Assembly (NCBI GenBank): GCA_964034945.1
Contig: OZ035961.1
Coordinates: 60,748,084 to 60,812,083 of the forward strand
From: Chrysopilus asiliformis
Lineage: Eukaryota > Arthropoda > Insecta > Diptera > Rhagionidae
Reading direction: 5' to 3'
DNA: 64,000 nt
Both the position numbers and the translations under genes were made by a program. This document shows positions 22,711-33,773 of this stretch, piece by piece (positions within the stretch are counted from its first letter, which is position 1; every line of letters starts with the position of its first letter). A model generated the notes under the pieces. It made no database searches. It saw only the letters and a list, made by a program, of their open reading frames with translations, and was not told the DNA's origin.

Positions 22711-25366
22711 TGTTATGTGACGGTGTCCTAGATAATTTAATAATTTACATTTAAAATATTTGGAATTCCTTTTTTTTGATAGGAAAAAGAGTTCAATAAA
22801 TTTAGGGTCCACTGTTTTCTAGAATATTCAAGCGGAATAATAAATTAGGTCCGGTTTGACTTAAATTCAATTCTGTTTCATGATCGAACAGCTATTGTTT
22901 GATACCGCAAATTCACTTGTTAGCAATAGAAACAAAAGCAGATGAATAACTTCAAGTTTCAATAGCAGAATTGAATTGCGAAGGTCAGTAAAGATTAAGT
23001 CCTGGATGGATTAAGTTATTTCGACAAGTTTGAATTTAAAAAGTTAATTTCCTTAACTAAAATTGGGCTAGGTGTCCTTTTTTTTATTTTAAACTGGAAA
23101 GATCTGTGCGGAAATCTCGATCTTTTGTGGATGCGGATAGCAAATCATCGTTAAAGGATTCATGGGCGAGAAAACTTATCGCTGTTGGAGCATGGCAGCA
23201 ATTTAAATAAGAACGCCATTGAGTCGAACAAATTTTCATCGAACGAGTTTGTCATCGAACGAGTTTTCCACCTCAGGAGTTTTCTTTAGAGGAATTTTAA
23301 AAGTTGAGCTTTATCCGGTTGTCATCGAGTATCCAGTTTTCGTCGAATTTTAAGAGGAACGTTACAAATTTTTTTTTGTCGTCCACGAGGCACGTGCATG
23401 AGAGGATCTTCAATTTTCCGAAGTTTTCATCCCGGAGAAGTTGCAACAGCAGAAATTTTCATCCAGACAAGTTTGCAGCAGCATTAGTTTTCATTCAGAC
23501 GAGTTTGCAGCAGCATAACCCATCGAAATCATCAAACATAGATTTTTTTTTTATTGCTTTTTGTATCAACGTCTTGTTTTGTTCGCTTTCTTAAATTCAT
23601 TTATGTACAAACTTTACTTGTGATCAGAATCGCGTCAGAAAAATCCGTGTGTAATTTGGGAAGTATTCGTCAAATTTTTAAGTTGAAACAGTTTTTTTTT
23701 GTGCTAATAAAAACTTTTAAAAAACTTTTTAGCGAACGACGTCATTCTTGTGCACAGGAGCGACCAGCGCAGCGGAAAAGACTAAGTTTTTTTTATTATT
23801 ATTTAAATCTTCTTTTTGGGAGAATCTCAGTATTAAAAAGAAAAAAACAAAAACACGTTGTTTCAACCGCGAACTTTTCGAGCACGCTACGAAAAGAAAG
23901 ATATAAAAGTGCCTAAATATATGCAACGATATTTAGCAACGTTCTGAACCGATTGAGTGGATCGTTGGTGGCATAAAGTAAAACGCCCGCGTATATGCAA
24001 AGTGTGATAATTCTTTGATTACCGTTTAGGGTGGTCCAAAAATAATTATGATTTTTCTGATTTCGATTTATTGAGTTTTTTTTCGATTTTCTTTATTGAT
24101 TTTGTTTTCGATATGGTGTATTTTCTATTAGATTTTTTTTATTTGCGTAGAATTTCGATAAATTTGCTTGATGTATAAATTCGAGAAAATTAAACGATCC
24201 TAAAATTGTTGGAAAATTTAAGAATTGTGTTTTAGTGCAGATTCAGTCGTGGTTTTTATACCCGTATGGTGAAACCAAAGGGTATATTAACTTTGCATTA
24301 CCGTTTGTAACGCCAAGATCCCGTCATCACTCATAAAAATGAATTACACCAGTGTGTTTAGAATGATAAAAATAATTAATTTCTGCATGTCCGTCCGTCT
24401 GTCTGTCCGTCTGTCTGTCCGTCTGTCTGTCCGTCTGTCCGTCTGTCCGTCTGTCCGTCTGTCCGTCTGTCTGTCCGTCTGTCTGTCTGTGGCGCGGATT
24501 GTGGGCGCACGGATTGAGCTAGAGACTTGAAATTTTGCACAGATTCGTTTTTCGTAAAATGCGAGGCTAAGTTCGTTAATGGGCAAAAATGGACCATTAG
24601 GGGGGGTACCCCCCATACGAACGAAAACGTTTTTTGTGAATATCTCAAAAACGGTGCATCTTATCAAAAAAGTGCAAGAACAAAAGTTATTTGGGATATG
24701 ATTCTACATAAAACTCCCATACATCAAAATCCGATTGGAATAAATTTTAAAAACTTTTATTGGAAAGTTTGACTTCAAAGTGGAATTTTGGTACAACTGT
24801 TCGAATTTTGATACGAATATCACCATACGGGTCTCCAATGATTGCCAGATTGGCAATTATAGCTTTTGTTATGTTTATTTCAGTTATCTTCTTTGCCAGG
24901 ATGAGTGAAAAGGGTTTTGGTTATTTCAAGAGGAATCTTGAAATGTTTTAATGTCGAGTTATTTTGAGAGGGGGTCGATAAAGTGTCCGGACGATGGGGG
25001 CTGACGAGATATTTGGTTTGCCTAGAGTGGCTCGCTAAATTTAACATGGTCTGCGGAGCATACTTTCCCAGTTCGATTTTTCTTTTCTTTTCACATTTCA
25101 AATTTTACTTTTCTGTCACTTCTTCTACCACCTTTTATTGGATTGTTAAGAAAACAGGCATGAGAAAAAGCGTTATCGTTTCCGTTTTTATCCGAAAGCA
25201 AGGACCACCCCACCCGACGAGCTAACGCCAGGATCCACCAGCATGCCAGCTGACGGATAGAACGGAGCAGGCTTCGGGGCACACACGAGGGTTTTTTTCC
25301 GTGTCAAGCACGCCCCAGAGTTTGTTGTTCGTCTTCCGTCGAAATTCGGGAGACGCTCAGATAACA
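22711..25366 (+). repeat. 3' LTR of the Gypsy element (split by a DINE)
   Basis: It begins TGTTATGTGACGG and ends AGATAACA, followed by the AATT target duplication. After removing the DINE at 24258-24876 it is about 2037 bp. It lacks the 12795-13992 insert of the 5' LTR. Confidence 0.92.
24258..24876 (+). mobile_element. DINE/Helentron-like element in the 3' LTR, empty site known
   Basis: The 5' LTR reads GTGGTTTTTATTTCAG where this LTR is interrupted after the T-run, so the 619-bp element is delimited and has no target duplication. It shows the ATACCCGTATGGTGAAACC...AAAGGGTAT hairpin terminus, the GTCY microsatellite (24390-24490), the conserved ATGCGAGGCTAAGTTCGTTA and GGGGGGTACCCCCC blocks, and the TCACCATACGGGT plus ATTGCCAGATTGGCAAT end ahead of TTATGTTT. 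Confidence 0.92.
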
Positions 25367-25370
25367 AATT

Positions 25371-25726
25371 CATGAGTGGGATGGGCAAGATGATTCCTCC
25401 CTACTATTGAGTAATTTTTGTATTTTCAAATAAGGAAAATTTAAACGAAAGGATGGGCCAACTCTCACGACAATTTCTAAAGATTCCAAATGAAATGGAA
25501 TCGATTTAAAATTAAAAGATTGACAGAGAAAAAGTAAGGTATAGTTAAGAATTTTGACTTTGCAAAATTCTATAAAACGACCTGCACGGTCAAATCAAGA
25601 CAAGTTCTTTTTGGTCTGCCACCAGAAGTGATTTTTGGTCTGCGACCTAAACCGCGACCTTTTTGTAAATATAGTTAAGTCCGCGACTTGAAACGCCACT
25701 ATTTCGGCTACTCCCAATTTTAATAA
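25371..25726. other. Unique-looking stretch
   Basis: No gene or recognised repeat. Two nearby phrases, TTTTTGGTCTGCCACC and TTTTTGGTCTGCGACC (about 25610-25650), are a small local duplication. Confidence 0.4.
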
Positions 25727-26756
25727 AAAACATAACAAAAGCTATAATTGCCAATCGGGCTATTATTGAAAACCCGTATGGTGAAATTCGTATCAAAATT
25801 CGAACTGTTGTAATAAAATTCCACTTTGAAGTAGGGATGTCAAAATTTTGCAAAAAAAAACCGGTTTTTCGGTTAAACCGGTTTTTAAGACTTAAACCGG
25901 TTTTTAAGAGGGCCGGTTTAAGCGGATCCAAAAAACCGGTTATTAAAACACCGAAAAACCGTTTTGTTCAAATTGGGTAGGTTAGGTCTTAGACACAACA
26001 AATACACTATAATACAAACAAAAGACGTGAAATGCCATATAATCCATTAAGAGACCATAAATGGCACAATATAATATTGTATTTGGTCTAGAGTGGCTAA
26101 AAAGAGGTGTTTCTAACAAACCAGTTGCACGAAAATTGGTTTAAATTTTTTTTCCATACAAAAAATAATGATTGGTTTTTTTAAATGGTTTTTGGCTTTA
26201 AAAAAAACACCGGGTGTAACCGAGCAAAAAAAACACCGAAAAAAACCGGTTAACCGAAGCAAAAACACCGGGTAACCGGTTTAACCGGTTCTTTTTTGAC
26301 ATCCCTACTTTGAAGTCAAACTTTCCAAAAAGATTTTTTAAAATTTGTTCCAATCGGATTTTGATGTATGGAAGTTTTATGTAGAATAATATCCTGAATA
26401 ACTTTTGCTCTTGGATTTTTTTGATAAGATGCACCGTTTTTGAGATATTCGCAAAAATCGTTTTCGTTCGTATGGGGGCACCCCCCCCCCCCTAATGGTC
26501 CATTTATACTCATGAACGAACTTAGCCTCGCATTTTACGAAAAACGGATCTGCTCAAAATTTTAAGTCTCTAGCTCAATCCGTGCGCCCGTAATCCGCGT
26601 CACACACGGACGGACGGACGGACATGTAAAAATTAATTATTTTTAACATTCTAAGCACACTGGTGTAATTCATTTTTGTGTGTGATGACGGGATCTTGGC
26701 GTTACAAACGGTAAGGCAAAGTTAATATACCCTTTGGTATCACCATACGGGTATAA
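25727..26756 (-). mobile_element. DINE/Helentron-like element, split by a hAT MITE
   Basis: In reverse orientation this starts with AACATAACAAAAGCTATAATTGCC and ends with CCCTTTGGTATCACCATACGGGTATA. The microsatellite is reduced to a few GACG units near 26605. It is interrupted at 25832-26307. Both halves align with other copies once the insert and one CTTTGAAG are removed. Confidence 0.9.
25832..26307. mobile_element. hAT-type MITE, 476 bp, TSD CTTTGAAG
   Basis: The terminal inverted repeats are TAGGGATGTCAAAA and TTTTGACATCCCTA. They are flanked by the 8-bp duplication CTTTGAAG (25824-25831 and 26308-26315), the size made by hAT transposases. Both subterminal regions are crowded with AACCGGTT and ACCGGTTTTT motifs (25860-25960, 26195-26292), plausible transposase-binding clusters. 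It has no ORF of its own. Confidence 0.9.
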
Positions 26757-27340
26757 CCATATTAAAGTTAAGTAAAGTAAAAATTGTTTTTTAAAAGTAT
26801 AGAAAAGTACAGTAAAAGTTATCTCTTATCGAAAACCGAAAAAGTGTGAAGTGAACTTAAAAATTAAAGATTTTAAAACTACCATAAAGATTTTATAATA
26901 AACTTAGAAAGGGCAGAGTGTTTTTAACACGGATGCCAAACGTAAGTCGCCCATGATTGCAACAAAGTAGGGAATTTAAAAAACATATAAAAACAAATTA
27001 TAACATACAAAAACCACGCGTAACTAAATAGTTATTCCTAATTTTTACTTACTTTAAGTGAAATTTTCAAACTCATATGTTATCAAAATACTTTAAGTGA
27101 AATATTCAAAATCAAATGTTTTTAAAAGTACTATAAGTGAATCTTTATGAAATCTAAAATAAATCAATAAAATCCAAACTGAAAAGTGAAATCCCTTATG
27201 TCATTTTAAAAAACCACGACAAAAACGATGGCTCTGTATCTCGGAAACTATTTGAGATATTCATAAACGGATTGCACCAAACCTCTTTTCTAAACGTCAC
27301 ACTTTTAATTTTTTTAAAACAAATTTTCTTTTTTATACAG
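26757..27340 (+). other. Non-coding DNA upstream of the host exon, possible 5' exon
   Basis: AT-rich and free of recognised TEs. A GTAAGT donor at 26942-26947 and the strong pyrimidine tract plus ACAG at 27325-27340 could bound an intron, making about 26760-26941 a 5' untranslated exon of the downstream gene. This is inference from splice-site-like words only. Confidence 0.35.
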
Positions 27341-27711
27341 AAAATTTTAACCAGAACGCAAATCTTTCAAAAACGCAATGGATTGGAGTTGGGCTATCGA
27401 AGGTATAACTGAAGATATGCCTCGAAGTACAGGATCTGAATGTGCTGGATTTTTATCTGCGAAACGAAAAGTACTAGAGAGTATATTTGTTGTGGCACTT
27501 AGTGTGTTGGCAATTAAATGGGCCATTCAGAAGATTGAACCCATTAATGCAGTTAGTCAACAACAATTGCATCCAGAATCATCTGCTGCAGGAAAACAGG
27601 CATTATTAGTCATAATGACTTTCATTCTGGGAATGGAATTAGGCTTTAAATTAGCGACAAAAACCGTGATTTTTGCACTTAATCCTTGCCATATCACAAC
27701 GATAATTCAAG
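27341..27711 (+). CDS. TMEM164: TMEM164-like membrane protein, first coding exon
   Basis: Coding starts at ATG 27378 and runs in frame to 27711, where AA|GTAAGT gives a consensus donor. A TTTTATACAG acceptor lies at 27331-27340. The 111 residues include GSECAGFLSAKRKVLESI, a hydrophobic helix (FVVALSVLAIKWA), a polar loop, a second helix (LLVIMTFILGMELGF) and FKLATKTVIFALNPCHITT. That last block matches the conserved KFATKTVI..LNPCH stretch of animal TMEM164. The family is multi-pass. The human member has been reported as an acyltransferase making arachidonoyl ether phospholipids and linked to autophagy in ferroptosis; the insect function is inferred. Later exons were not found in the window, so the next intron is long or leaves it. 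Confidence 0.8.
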
Positions 27712-27839
27712 TAAGTACTACATCAATTTTTAAATACAATTCCATGCTGCTTTATTTCTTTATTACAATTTCTTGTAAGCTTGCAAAAAATTTTATGCGA
27801 AATCACAATCCAGAATCCTCAATTTTATAATCTACTAGC

Positions 27840-28537
27840 TTGCATACCCGTCGTTTCTGGGTTAGGTTTTTTGTATAAGTTTTAGAATACGAAGAAAACC
27901 GGAAAGAACTTAAAAACTTTTGAGAAAAATCTTGTCCTCGCCAGACTCTCCGTTCCGACTCTCCGTTGCCCGGCAAAAACGGGAAAATGATATTTACGTT
28001 ATTTTTGCAGGACCTTCTAATTCAAGTCCTGAATATCTAAACCGGATTCGTAATCAGTGAACCCGGAAACCCCTAATGCCATTTTTCACCCGGGAACAAT
28101 GGAGAAAAGGATATTTGCGTTATCCTGACAGGACTTTCCGGTTAGAATTTTTAAATTCCAACACCGGATTTGTGATCAGCGACCCTGGAAACCCCCTAAC
28201 GCCGATTTTCCCGGGAACAATGGAGAAAAGGATATTTTCGTTATCCTTACAGGACCTTCTGTCTCTAATTTTGAAAATTTAGCACCGGATTCGTGATCAG
28301 CGGCTCCGAAACCCCCTTATTGCCAGTTTTTTCTAGGAAAAATGGGAAAAAGGATATTTGGGTTATCCTTACAGGACCTTCCGTTTCGAATTTTGAAAAT
28401 CTATTATGCCAATTTGTCCGGGGAAAAATGGGGATAATGATATATTGAATTTTGAAAATCTAATACCGAATTTGTGATCAGCGACCCGAAAGACCCCAAA
28501 ATGCCAATTTTTCCGGGGAAGAATTGGAAAAAGGATA
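27840..28537 (-). repeat. 122-bp minisatellite array, locus 2
   Basis: Degenerate tandem units (starts near 28041, 28163, 28283) contain ACCGGATTCGTGATCAGCG, CCGGGGAAAAATGG and GTTATCCTTACAGGACCTTC, the reverse complement of the units at 13224-13845. The array is interrupted at 28538 by the family B retrotransposon and seems to resume briefly at 37518. Confidence 0.8.
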
Positions 28538-28659
28538 GGTTAGGTTAGGTTAAGAAGACCGCGCGCGCCCAGATGTGAGCACAGCGCTACACTCGGAGGC
28601 CTACTGGCCCATTGTGATGTCTTCGGTACTCATAAGACCTTTCATCAAACTAGCTGATC

Positions 28660-31600
28660 CTATTTGAACCAGCCCGACTTGTTGACGAAGCTCAGCATAT
28701 CCTCGAGTGGGTGGTTGCCAAGCTCCGTCAGGCTACTATAAAATCTGGCCCCAAGCGTCCCATATCGGCGTGCTTGTAGGGCTGGACACTCACAGAGTAA
28801 GTGTTTCACGGTCTCCGGCTCCTCCTCGTCACCACAACTGCGGCAAAAATCATTTGCGGCCGCGCCCCACCTTCTGGCCATAGCGCCAAGGGGGCAGTGC
28901 CCCGTGATTAAGCCTGTGGTGAGTAGCCTTACGGAGGTCCTGCTGAGTCTAAGAAGGGTGCCGGTTCTGTTCCTATTAAATCTAGGCAGAGCGACCTTGT
29001 GATTACACAATCGATCCTTGTTTGCCAACGGATATTTATGTTGTTCACCCCTTTCCTATCAATTATACTTTTTGCGCATTCGATCGGCATTTCGACCGAG
29101 CGATCCGCGCTCTCCATAGCCATTTCGGTCCCAAATTTTGCCAGTTCGTCGACTCTCTCATTGCCATATATGTTGCTGTGCCCGGGGACCCAGCAAAGTC
29201 TAACGGCATGTCGGAGGCCGAGTTGATTAAGTGCTCTGCGGCAATTAGACACGGTCTTTGACTTGATCGTCGACGAATCCAGTGCCTTGATTGCTGCCTG
29301 ACTGTCGACGTAAATTGAAACCCTTGTTCTGGGTAGTTCTCTCGTCATTATCAAGCTTGCAGCCGCTCTTATGGCATAGACCTCAGCTTGAAATACACTG
29401 CTCTCATCAGGCAGTTTGTAGCTCCTTTGGAGGTCAAGGTTATCCGAGAACACTCCTGCCCCTGTGCCTTCTCCAGTCTTAGATCCATCCGTGTAAACCG
29501 AGACCTCTTGCTCGTCTATGACGCTGCCGAGATCCCAAAGTCTCCTTTCAGGAATCAAAACTGAGAAGTTCACATTCATATTCAGGTGAGGTATACAGTA
29601 ATCCGTAGAGTCCGGGATACCCCATTCATCGCTTTTAAGGATGCTATTATGACCGAAGGTACTGTGCTTCCAGAGGCCGGACTCTCTGAGCCTTAGTGCA
29701 CTCTTGGCAGCCGTACACCTCGTGTACTCATTCAGGGGAATGAGGTGCAGTAGAGCTTCCATTCCCGCTGTTGGTGTTGATCTAACAGCTCCTGTGGTTC
29801 CTAGCGCCACTAGTCTTTGTACTTTGTTAAGGGTTTGATATCGGCAGTTGACCCTCATGGTCGGCCACCAAACCAGACATCCGTAAGTGAGAATAGGTCT
29901 GATCACCGCTGTATATAACCAATGGGTAATGCGCGGTGATGTGCCCCAATTCCCGCCAATCATTTTTTTACATGCGTAAAACGCGCACAACGCTTTGTTC
30001 ATCCTCTCTTCCGTATTCCTTTTCCAAGATAGTTTGGAGTCCAGAATTAAACCAAGGTATTTCGCCTCAGGAGAGAGACTGAGTTGGGTTGTTCCTATCC
30101 GTGGGAGTTGAAAGGTTGGTACCTTCCTTTTTCTTATGAAGAGCACTAGTTCAGTTTTAGAGGGGTTAACCCCAAGACCATTGCGCTCCGCCCACTTTGT
30201 GATATCGCGTAATGCTAATTCCATGAGTTCGCTTTGTGTTGGGAGAAATTTTCCTGTTAGCAAAACCACCACATCGTCAGTGTACGCAACAACTTCTATT
30301 CCCTTTCCTTGTAACGACAGGAGTATTTCGTTCAGAGCTAGATTCCACAGAAGTGGTGATAGGATCCCCCCCTGCGGTGTTCCCCTACTGATCGCTCTCT
30401 TTACGTTACTTATACCAATGGTGGCCGAAACTGTTCTGCTGTTGAGCAACTGCTCTGTCCACTCAGTTAGCATCTCGTCGACATTGTGTGCCCTAAGTGC
30501 ACCCACTAAAGACCTTGTGTGTACGTTATTAAACGCACCTTCAATGTCCAGGAATGCTGCTAGGGCATACTCCTTGTGGTGGGCAGTTTCCTCTAGAGTT
30601 CGCATCACCTTGTGCAGAGCTGTCTCTACAGACTTGCCTTTAGTGTAGGCATGTTGGGCCGTAGATATTGAGCTGCTGTCCAAGGAATTCTTAATGCTAA
30701 GATCAATAACTCTTTCTAGTGTTTTTAGTAAAAACGATGAAAGACTTATAGGTCTGAAGTCCTTAGGATTTATGTGACACCGTTTCCCAGCCTTGGGGAT
30801 GAATGCCACACGAACTTCTCTCCAGCATTTCGGTATATACCTGGCTAGTAGGCATCCCCTAAAAAGTTTTACCACCCAAGGTATGATAAAAGGCAGGGCG
30901 GGCGTACTGAAGCATGGCCGGGATAATTCCATCCGTGCCCACCGCTTTGTAGGGGCTGAAGGAATGTACTGCCCACGCTATCGAACGTTCATTAATTATT
31001 TCTTTTGCTACCCGAAAGTTCCTATACGTTATATCTGGAGCGTAATAACTACTAACTCTGCTCTGACAATCTATAGGGAAATGGGTGTCCATTAGGAGGT
31101 CTAGTGTTTCCTGGCTTGATTCCGTTGTGCTTCCATCTGGATTTTCCAAGAGCACCGGGGCCGAAAGAGTCCTACTTAGGATCCTTCGTAGTCTGGCAGC
31201 ATCTTGTGTTTCGTCGATTGAGCAACAGAAATCTTTCCACGATGTCCACTTGGCCCTCCTAATCTCTTTTTTATACTCATTGAAGCTGGCCTTGTAGTTG
31301 GTCCACGCTTCTTCGCTCTTCGTAAACTTTGCCTTATTAAACAGTTTCCTAGTCTGTTTTCCCAGTTGACGTAGTTCTCCATTCCACCATGGGGTGGTTG
31401 AGCTTTTCGTACTGCGTGTTACCGGACAGGAAGCGTTAAAGGCTTGGGTAAGACTGTGCTTAATATTCCCTACTACTTTCTCAATGGAAGAAGCGGTGAG
31501 AGGTGTGGGTCCAGTCGGACCAACGGTCTCCCGCCTTATTTCCTCTGAGAATTTGTTCCAGTCAGTTCTCCTAGCATTCCTGTAGTGTTCAGGTACCTCC

Positions 31601-32289
31601 TTTGAGAAGTTAATACCGAAGAGTATCCTAGCATGATCCGAAAAGGAGTGCTTGGGCGATACTCTCCAATTGTCAACCCTCAAGTCTTGGTAGCTAGTCG
31701 CGAGTGTTATGTCGATTACCTCTTCTCTGTTTTTGTTAATGAATGTTGGTTTATTGCCTCGATTGCATATAACAAGGTCCGAATAAAGAATGAACTCGAA
31801 TAAAGACTCACCTCGTTCGTTGATGTGGGTGCTCCCCCATTGAGAGTGATGAGCGTTGGCATCATATCCCATTACTAGGTTTAGGTGGCGGTTCTTGGCA
31901 AAACTTACCAAACTGCGTACCTTGTTCCCTGGTGGATCCCTTTCCTCGTATGGCATGTAAATTGAAGCAATGATCAGAGATTGCTCTCTTCTCCGTTGCT
32001 CAATTAAGATTGCCGAGACATCTCCGCTGCAGAGGCTACCTAGAAAGAAAGCGTTAATATTTTTCTTGGCGACAATGCAACTCCTTAATTTTTCATTAGT
32101 TATACTATAATGAAATACATACCCTTTAGGTGTCAGTCCAAGGATCCTGTTATTGCCGTCTAACCAGGGCTCCTGGACTAAAGCCACGTCGATATCGTCC
32201 TCTGTCAAGGTCAGCACCAGATCCTCTGTCGCCGCCTGACAATGGTGCAGATTAATCTGCACCACTGACAGCTGCTTCGGGTTCAACAT
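28660..32289 (-). pseudogene. Family B ORF2: endonuclease, reverse transcriptase, RNase H
   Basis: The frame from 32289 opens with PKQLSVVQINLHHCQAATEDL and carries the endonuclease motifs LVQEPWLDG, VMGYDANAHHSQWG and KHSFSDHARI, then TPWWNGELRQ and GTDGIIPAML. A frameshift near 30900 leads into reverse transcriptase (30932-28929): FRPISLSSFLLKTLERV, FLDIEGAFNN, GTPQGGILSPLLW and AYTDDVVV. The catalytic box is YTDD rather than the usual YADD. RNase H follows (YTDGSKTGEGTG, VDSQAAIKAL, VPGHSNIYGNERVDELAK). A second frameshift near 28990 precedes the terminal RSCGDEEEPETVKHLLCEC finger. All domains are present. Confidence 0.9.
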
Positions 32290-33662
32290 GGTGACCCTCC
32301 AGCCTCACCCTGACTGTTCCCAGGCCAAAATGAACGGTCCCAGAAGACTTTGCAAGGGATAGGCTGGACTTTTGATCCAATAGGATCTGGTAGTCCTTGC
32401 CGTTACCCTTAGCCCCTTTAAGGGACTTCAAAATCTTCCAGTCTTTGACTGAGATTTCAGGGTTCTGTGCCTCCAATATCCTCATTATGGATTCATCCGG
32501 TAGTTCCGGTGGGGGAATCCACATCCAAGCTTGCACTGCGTGGGATGACCTGTAGCTGGGCCCTTCCCAAAGTTCTCCTATACTGGAGATGGTTTTGGAG
32601 AGAAAGTCCAAGGACTCCTCACTGTCGCACCCCTTTAAGCCAGCCGGCCCCGTGGAAGGTGCATCCAACTGGAGGAATGCTTTTCTCGGGGTCCCCGGCT
32701 AGTGCTGCTAGGATTTTGCCTTCTATGAGTAGCCACCGATCGTATGTGATCTTGCTATCAGGATCACTGTTATCGACGATGGCTACTTTTAGGTGCTCAG
32801 GGGTGCTCACAACGGCAGTGCCTATGCTCGCAGATGTTCTCTGCTTTTTCGGCTCGTTGCCCGTTTCCTCCCCCTGAGACCTCACCCTCTTGGTCTTAAC
32901 TGAGCTCTTGCTTGTGCTGGCGTTAGCTCGAGTTGAGGTTGAGGGTCTGGCAGATACCCCAGCCGTTGCAACCGCCTGTTGCTTGCTGGTATTGCCTCCT
33001 CTTTTCTTACTAGCTGTGCTCCCCTCCTGCACAGGGGGGTTTGCGGTTTTCATCTGTTTGCCCTTCGCTTCAAGAGACAGACTGAGCGGCGGTTCACCCT
33101 CCGGTTTGGCAATCCTTGATTTCTCGAAGGATGCAACTACCTTCCGGTGCTTTGCCATCAGAGCCTTATCTCTTGCGCTTAAGGCTGCGGGATCAATTTT
33201 CTTCATTTTTTCCAGATACCGTCGCGAAGATTTGTAGAAGACATACTTCTTTCTTCCTGATGGGTCTGGATTGGCACTACGAGAATCTTCCGACGACTTG
33301 ACGGTCTCCAGTGCACTCTCAGTAGGCTTTGGTTTCTCACTACGAGAATCTTCCGAAGACTTGACAGTCTCCAGTGTACTCTCAGTAGCGCCGATCTTCA
33401 CCCCTGACTGTTCCATCTCCACGAGAGTGTCCAGGCTATCCAAGGAACTGCTAAGTTCCCGGAAATTTAGCACACTCAGCGAAATTGAGGACGTCAAGGA
33501 CGAAGCCGGCGAAGGGAAGGGTCTGGGGGTTTCCCGATTACCCTGTAAGGATGGGGATTTTGGGGGATTGGAGGGATTAGAGGTAGAGGGAGAGGACTGT
33601 GTAGGGTTTGAGACATCACTATTTACATAAAAAGAATTGGGTCGGTTCATGTTAGGTCCCAC
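32252..33662 (-). pseudogene. Family B ORF1 (gag-like), downstream duplicate
   Basis: The first frame (33662-32619, 347 residues) is Ser/Pro/Lys-rich and low complexity, with an internal duplication of an SSEDSRS...KPKP/NPDP unit and a basic KKYVFYKSSRRYLEKMKK stretch. It ends SIPPVGCTFHGAGWLKGVRQ. The second frame (32668-32252) carries on with CDSEESLDFLSKTISSIGELW and a WMWIPPPELP region, reminiscent of the RRM-like DUF4780 domain found in insect retrotransposon ORF1. The two frames overlap by 50 bases and the same break occurs in the other duplicate, so it predates the duplication or is a programmed shift. Confidence 0.75.
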
Positions 33663-33773
33663 GAGTAAGGCGAGAAGGGAAAGGTCCGCGCCCGCAGAGC
33701 TCCCATACGGGCGTAAGGCTGATTGAAACAGGAGGTCGCCAGGTATCCTGAGTTCGCATATTCGCGACTAGAT

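Larger units (their letters stand above)
11985..25366 (+). mobile_element. Full-length Ty3/Gypsy LTR retrotransposon, about 2-kb LTRs, TSD AATT
   Basis: Both LTRs begin TGTTATGT and end GATAACA. The 4-bp AATT target duplication is at 11981-11984 and 25367-25370. Behind the 5' LTR is a tRNA-Lys-type primer site, then gag, protease, reverse transcriptase, RNase H and integrase. Once inserts are removed the LTRs are about 2022 and 2037 bp and nearly identical, so integration was recent. Very long LTRs with a Lys primer site recall the Ulysses/Osvaldo group of Drosophila, which is an inference. No envelope gene was seen. Three younger insertions lie within it (12795-13992, 20445-21414, 24258-24876). 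Confidence 0.92.

Noticed and set aside
28538..28554. Interstitial telomere tract
   Set aside because: Only about three GGTTA units, exactly at a retrotransposon 3' end and shared by related copies, so it is an element tail.
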